This document shows positions 6,799-8,768 of a DNA stretch of 8,768 nt, piece after piece. The DNA is taken from the NCBI GenBank assembly GCA_036639635.1, contig JAVWIF010000067.1:1-8768 (forward strand), given 5' to 3'. The position numbers were made by a program, and so were the translations under genes. The stretch is from JAVWIF01 sp036639635 (GTDB lineage: Bacteria > Bacillota_I > Bacilli_A > Erysipelotrichales > Erysipelotrichaceae). The notes below the pieces were generated by a model that saw only the letters and a list, made by a program, of their open reading frames with translations, was not told where the DNA came from and ran no database searches. Position 1 is the first letter of the stretch. Every line of letters starts with the position of its first letter.

Positions 6799-7347
6799 CT
6801 ACTTAAATTTTTTACCTGTCATATGTGATACCTCACAATTTCCTAATAAATATTCATGCAAGTCTTTTTTATGATCATATCCTTCAAAATAACAACGATA
6901 AGGAATACTAACTCCACCATGAGCAACTATTAAAATATTTGTGTGTTGCGCGTCTTCAATAATTTCATCCAGAAACGATTCTACTCGTTTGTAAAATGAA
7001 ATACTATCTTCCCCTTCTTTAAATGGAGAAACATTACTATAAGACCATAATTTTTTAAAGTTCACTCCATCTATTGTATTTCCTTCATATGTACCAAAAC
7101 TCCGTTCAATTAGTCGATCTTCTTGTTGAATCGCTAAACCCCAATTCTGATTTATAATTTCTGCGGTTTCAAAAGCACGATCTAAAGGAGAACTATATAT
7201 TTTATCAATTGTAATATGTTCTAGTTTCTTTTTCGTTTCTAATGCTTGCATTCTTCCAGTTTCATTTAAAGGAACATTACCTCTTCCTTGCATTTTTCCT
7301 TCTTTATTCCAATCAGTTTGTCCATGCCTTACAAAATAAATACTCAT
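6799..7347 (-). CDS. Histidine phosphatase (phosphoglycerate mutase-like) family protein
   Basis: This 182-residue cytosolic enzyme is expected to hydrolyse or transfer a phosphate through a phosphohistidine. The signature RHGQTDWN is at 7-14, with H8 as the nucleophile. R57 in SSPLDRAFETAE (52-63), the acid E81 in ERSFGTYEG (81-89) and H143 in VAHGG (141-145) complete the phosphate pocket, so the active site looks intact. The size fits small phosphatases of this family such as CobC-like, GpmB-like or PhoE-like enzymes; the substrate cannot be told, and no cobalamin or glycolysis genes are near. The ATG has a perfect AGGAGG (7356-7361) 8 bases upstream. It lies 48 bases after the PHP-type phosphatase gene, with a hairpin between them, so the two may be partly co-transcribed. 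A strong terminator follows. Confidence 0.92.
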   Translation of the reverse strand: MSIYFVRHGQTDWNKEGKMQGRGNVPLNETGRMQALETKKKLEHITIDKIYSSPLDRAFETAEIINQNWGLAIQQEDRLIERSFGTYEGNTIDGVNFKKLWSYSNVSPFKEGEDSISFYKRVESFLDEIIEDAQHTNILIVAHGGVSIPYRCYFEGYDHKKDLHEYLLGNCEVSHMTGKKFK

Positions 7348-7371
7348 CTTACTATCCTCCTATGACGTGAT

Positions 7372-7397
7372 AAAAAAGATTTCTAATAAGAAACCTT
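7372..7397 (-). terminator. Hairpin plus T-tract between the two phosphatase genes
   Basis: Arms AAGATTTCT (7376-7384) and AGAAACCTT (7389-7397) give a 9-bp stem with one G-U pair and a 4-base loop, followed on the minus strand by six Ts. The upstream arm overlaps the TAA stop (7396-7398) of the PHP gene. Only about ten bases separate it from the next gene's ribosome binding site. It either ends the PHP transcript or attenuates read-through into the histidine phosphatase gene. Confidence 0.65.
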
Positions 7398-8175
7398 ATA
7401 TTTTTTTACTTACTTCTTTTATATACATACCAACATGTTCTGGCAAGTGAGCATCACTTGCGCTCATTATCTTGACACCATGTTTCTTTAATATATCTAA
7501 AAAGTCTTGGTTAGTTCCTAAATCAGCATGTTTATAACGATAGTAACAGCCTGTGTTGGTTTCCATAAATACATCATGTTCTTTTGCTAAGATTGCCAAA
7601 TGTTCATAGGTTGGTTTTAAATCATAAGTTGGTTCATAATGAAAAATCTTTAATTGATCAGGATGTCCTATTTGCGTAAATAAATCTGAACAAATCATAT
7701 CTTCCATAATTTCATAGTAACGTTTATATATATCATTTGTATCGTATTTATCCCATAATATTTCTCTTGAAAAAGCATTCATATCATAGAGCAACCCATC
7801 AATTGAATGAATACTACCAATTAAAAAGTCATAAGGATATTCCTTTAATATTTTACGTAAGAAATCTTTATCCTCGGGCGCATAACATACTTCTAATCCA
7901 AATTTAACTTCCAGCGGTAATTCCATTTTTTTAACTGCTTCTATTACATCAAAATAAGCACGTAAAGGTTCTAAATTTTTCTTTTCTAACCACTCTTTTT
8001 GTTGAGGACAAGCTTCTTTTAGTCTTGTATAAAGTGGCTGAAATTCAATAAAGCGATGGGTATGGTCTAATATATGAATGGTATCCAAACCCATTTTAAC
8101 TCCAGCCTCTACAAATTCCATAACATAATCAACACTTAATTCACCGTTTTCTAAATGCATGTGTCCATCGATCAT
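7396..8175 (-). CDS. PHP-domain phosphatase, histidinol-phosphatase (HisJ/HisK) type
   Basis: This protein has 259 residues when started at the ATG at 8173-8175. A GTG at 8182-8184 is in frame but overlaps the Shine-Dalgarno sequence GAGGTGA, so the ATG is preferred. PHP-family metal ligands are visible: DGHMH at the start (H5, H7), LDHT with D37 and H38, E95 in FGLEVCY, H123 in GSIHSIDG, H171 in IGHPD, and D241/H243 in SDAH near the C-terminus. This pattern fits a trinuclear-metal phosphoesterase of the histidinol-phosphatase group, and the length matches. No other histidine biosynthesis gene is in view, so histidinol phosphate is only one possible substrate. It has its own promoter 20-50 bases upstream and follows the unrecognised 123-residue gene by 62 bases. 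Its stop codon is part of a terminator-like hairpin. Confidence 0.88.
   Translation of the reverse strand: MIDGHMHLENGELSVDYVMEFVEAGVKMGLDTIHILDHTHRFIEFQPLYTRLKEACPQQKEWLEKKNLEPLRAYFDVIEAVKKMELPLEVKFGLEVCYAPEDKDFLRKILKEYPYDFLIGSIHSIDGLLYDMNAFSREILWDKYDTNDIYKRYYEIMEDMICSDLFTQIGHPDQLKIFHYEPTYDLKPTYEHLAILAKEHDVFMETNTGCYYRYKHADLGTNQDFLDILKKHGVKIMSASDAHLPEHVGMYIKEVSKKI
7418..7446 (-). promoter_or_regulatory. Candidate intragenic promoter for the histidine phosphatase gene
   Basis: Inside the 3' end of the PHP gene, TTGCCA (7441-7446) and TATAAA (7418-7423) are exactly 17 bases apart. Each is one mismatch from consensus. A transcript from here would start near 7411 and would still have to pass the hairpin at 7372-7397. 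No other room for a promoter exists in the 48-base gap. It may be chance. Confidence 0.35.
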
Positions 8176-8180
8176 ATTGC

Positions 8181-8187
8181 TCACCTC
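8181..8187 (-). promoter_or_regulatory. Ribosome binding site that sets the PHP gene start
   Basis: GAGGTGA precedes the ATG at 8173-8175 by a normal distance (8 bases from GAGG). The in-frame GTG at 8182-8184 lies within this site and cannot use it. Confidence 0.7.
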
Positions 8188-8195
8188 TTCATTTT

Positions 8196-8225
8196 ATTAT
8201 ACGCTATTTTCAAAAAGGATTGCAA
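8196..8225 (-). promoter_or_regulatory. Promoter of the PHP phosphatase gene
   Basis: On the minus strand a perfect TATAAT (8196-8201) has TTGCAA (8220-8225) 18 bases upstream. The expected start near 8189 gives a very short leader that still includes the Shine-Dalgarno sequence. The -35 lies just after the stop codon of the preceding gene, and I see no terminator between the two genes. Confidence 0.6.
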
Positions 8226-8237
8226 ACAGTTTACACC

Positions 8238-8609
8238 CTATAGCATAAACCCTGCAGGTTTTCTTGGTAGCATAACAAGAGGATTTTCCATTTCACTAAA
8301 CTCTTCGTAAGCAATCATTTCTTCTTTTACCTCTTCCCTAATTTCAAGAGGTTGCGTTAATCTCGCCTCTTGAAGTTCACATATTAAATCTGAAAATGCT
8401 ATAACATCTTTATAACTTGTGCGAATATTTCCTTCTTTATCCTGCAGCATACTAACGCGAATCTTATTTTCAAATTGTCCATTCGCAACAGTAATTAATA
8501 AGTCCCCAACTCTTTTACAATACCGCATAAAGCCATCACTGGTATTTTCCTCACAAACAAATCCAAAATTACGAAGATGTACCAAACAATCATCGTGTTT
8601 AATTTTCAT
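8238..8609 (-). CDS. Protein of unknown function, 123 residues
   Basis: I do not recognise this protein. The N-terminal part (1 to about 82) looks like a small mixed alpha/beta domain, with three cysteines (C8, C19, C31) and alternating hydrophobic residues such as DLLITVANG (36-44) and KIRVSML (49-55). A fourth cysteine is C77. From about 88 to 109 it is strongly acidic (EIREEVKEEM and EEFSEME). It ends in a proline-containing hydrophobic tail, MLPRKPAGFML, at 113-123. There is no signal peptide or membrane helix, so it is probably cytosolic. The ATG has GGAGG 7 bases upstream and a good promoter about 110 bases away, and codon use resembles the neighbours, so I take it as a real gene. Downstream, the PHP gene starts after 62 bases and has its own promoter; some read-through is likely because no terminator is seen. 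It could be a lineage-specific protein of the organism or a small regulator. Confidence 0.75.
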   Translation of the reverse strand: MKIKHDDCLVHLRNFGFVCEENTSDGFMRYCKRVGDLLITVANGQFENKIRVSMLQDKEGNIRTSYKDVIAFSDLICELQEARLTQPLEIREEVKEEMIAYEEFSEMENPLVMLPRKPAGFML

Positions 8610-8639
8610 TTTTTAACCTCCATTATGTTATATTGAAAA

Positions 8640-8707
8640 TTCTTTTTACTAGTATATGTTTTCTTTTTACTATTATGTAACAAAACAATCCAATTTCTTT
8701 GTAACAA
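8640..8707. repeat. Direct repeats in the leader of the unknown gene
   Basis: TTCTTTTTACTA occurs at 8640-8651 and again at 8661-8672, a period of 21 bases (two helical turns). Next to it TGTAACAA occurs at 8676-8683 and 8700-8707, a period of 24. Both pairs lie between the promoter at 8726-8754 and the gene. They may be protein binding sites or simple-sequence chance in AT-rich DNA. Confidence 0.4.
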
Positions 8708-8725
8708 CATTATATTCTTGTATTC

Positions 8726-8754
8726 ACTATACCTCATTTTTTATAACTTCTCAA
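8726..8754 (-). promoter_or_regulatory. Promoter of the 123-residue unknown gene
   Basis: On the minus strand TTGAGA (8749-8754) and TATAGT (8726-8731) are exactly 17 bases apart, each one mismatch from consensus. The expected start near 8719 gives a leader of about 110 bases. The promoter is bracketed by a 9-base inverted repeat (8712-8720 and 8752-8760). Confidence 0.65.
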
Positions 8755-8768
8755 GAATATTTCTCTTA

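Noticed and set aside
6619..6828. 69-codon plus-strand frame in the gap before the scaffold gene
   Set aside because: It crosses the operon promoter and the terminator at 6769-6792 and runs into the phosphatase gene, and no Shine-Dalgarno sequence precedes it.
6799..8175. The two phosphatase genes as part of a histidine biosynthesis operon
   Set aside because: No other his gene is in the window, and the histidine phosphatase family is named for its catalytic residue, not for histidine metabolism.
7396..8184. GTG at 8182-8184 as start of the PHP gene
   Set aside because: The GTG is part of the Shine-Dalgarno sequence that serves the ATG nine bases further on.

Overview
The window is AT-rich DNA from a low-GC, Gram-positive-type bacterium, most likely an anaerobic gut Firmicute. 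An Erysipelotrichia/Coprobacillus-like host is my best guess. It rests on the base composition, the strong AGGAGG-type Shine-Dalgarno sites, the sigma-A-like promoters with TTGACA/TATAAT-type boxes, the presence of a GGGtGRT protein and a divergent stand-alone MreB. This is inference; no rRNA or other phylogenetic marker is present. All seven confident genes are on the minus strand, so transcription runs from the right edge to the left edge. I see no tRNA, rRNA, CRISPR array, insertion sequence or phage gene.

In order of transcription: (1) an unrecognised 123-residue protein (8238-8609) behind a good promoter at 8726-8754, with a 110-base leader carrying direct repeats. (2) A PHP-family metallophosphatase of the histidinol-phosphatase type (7396-8175) with its own promoter. 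(3) A histidine-phosphatase (phosphoglycerate mutase-like) enzyme (6799-7347), separated from the PHP gene by a hairpin plus T-tract that overlaps the PHP stop codon, and ended by a clear terminator. (4) A tightly coupled two-gene operon (4836-6542): a NifU/IscU-like Fe-S scaffold protein followed by a GGGtGRT protein. It has an excellent promoter at 6704-6732, a leader of about 155 bases, and a strong terminator at 4797-4826. (5) A stand-alone MreB-family actin homologue (3693-4664) with its own extended -10 promoter and terminator. (6) A large membrane-bound sensory diguanylate cyclase (388-3552) with its own promoter. The 387 bases at the left edge look largely non-coding. They hold a hairpin, a tiny possible peptide, a candidate promoter with a palindrome over its -10 box, and a strong ribosome binding site for a gene that must start just outside the window.

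The genes do not form one pathway. Nearly every unit has its own promoter and terminator, so the order looks like ordinary chromosomal packing. The one real functional partnership is the Fe-S scaffold/GGGtGRT pair. It is a conserved anaerobe gene pair whose biochemical job I do not know to be established, and it is the most interesting system here. Two start sites were moved inward because of the ribosome binding sites: 6542 rather than 6563 for the scaffold gene, and 8175 rather than 8184 for the PHP gene.
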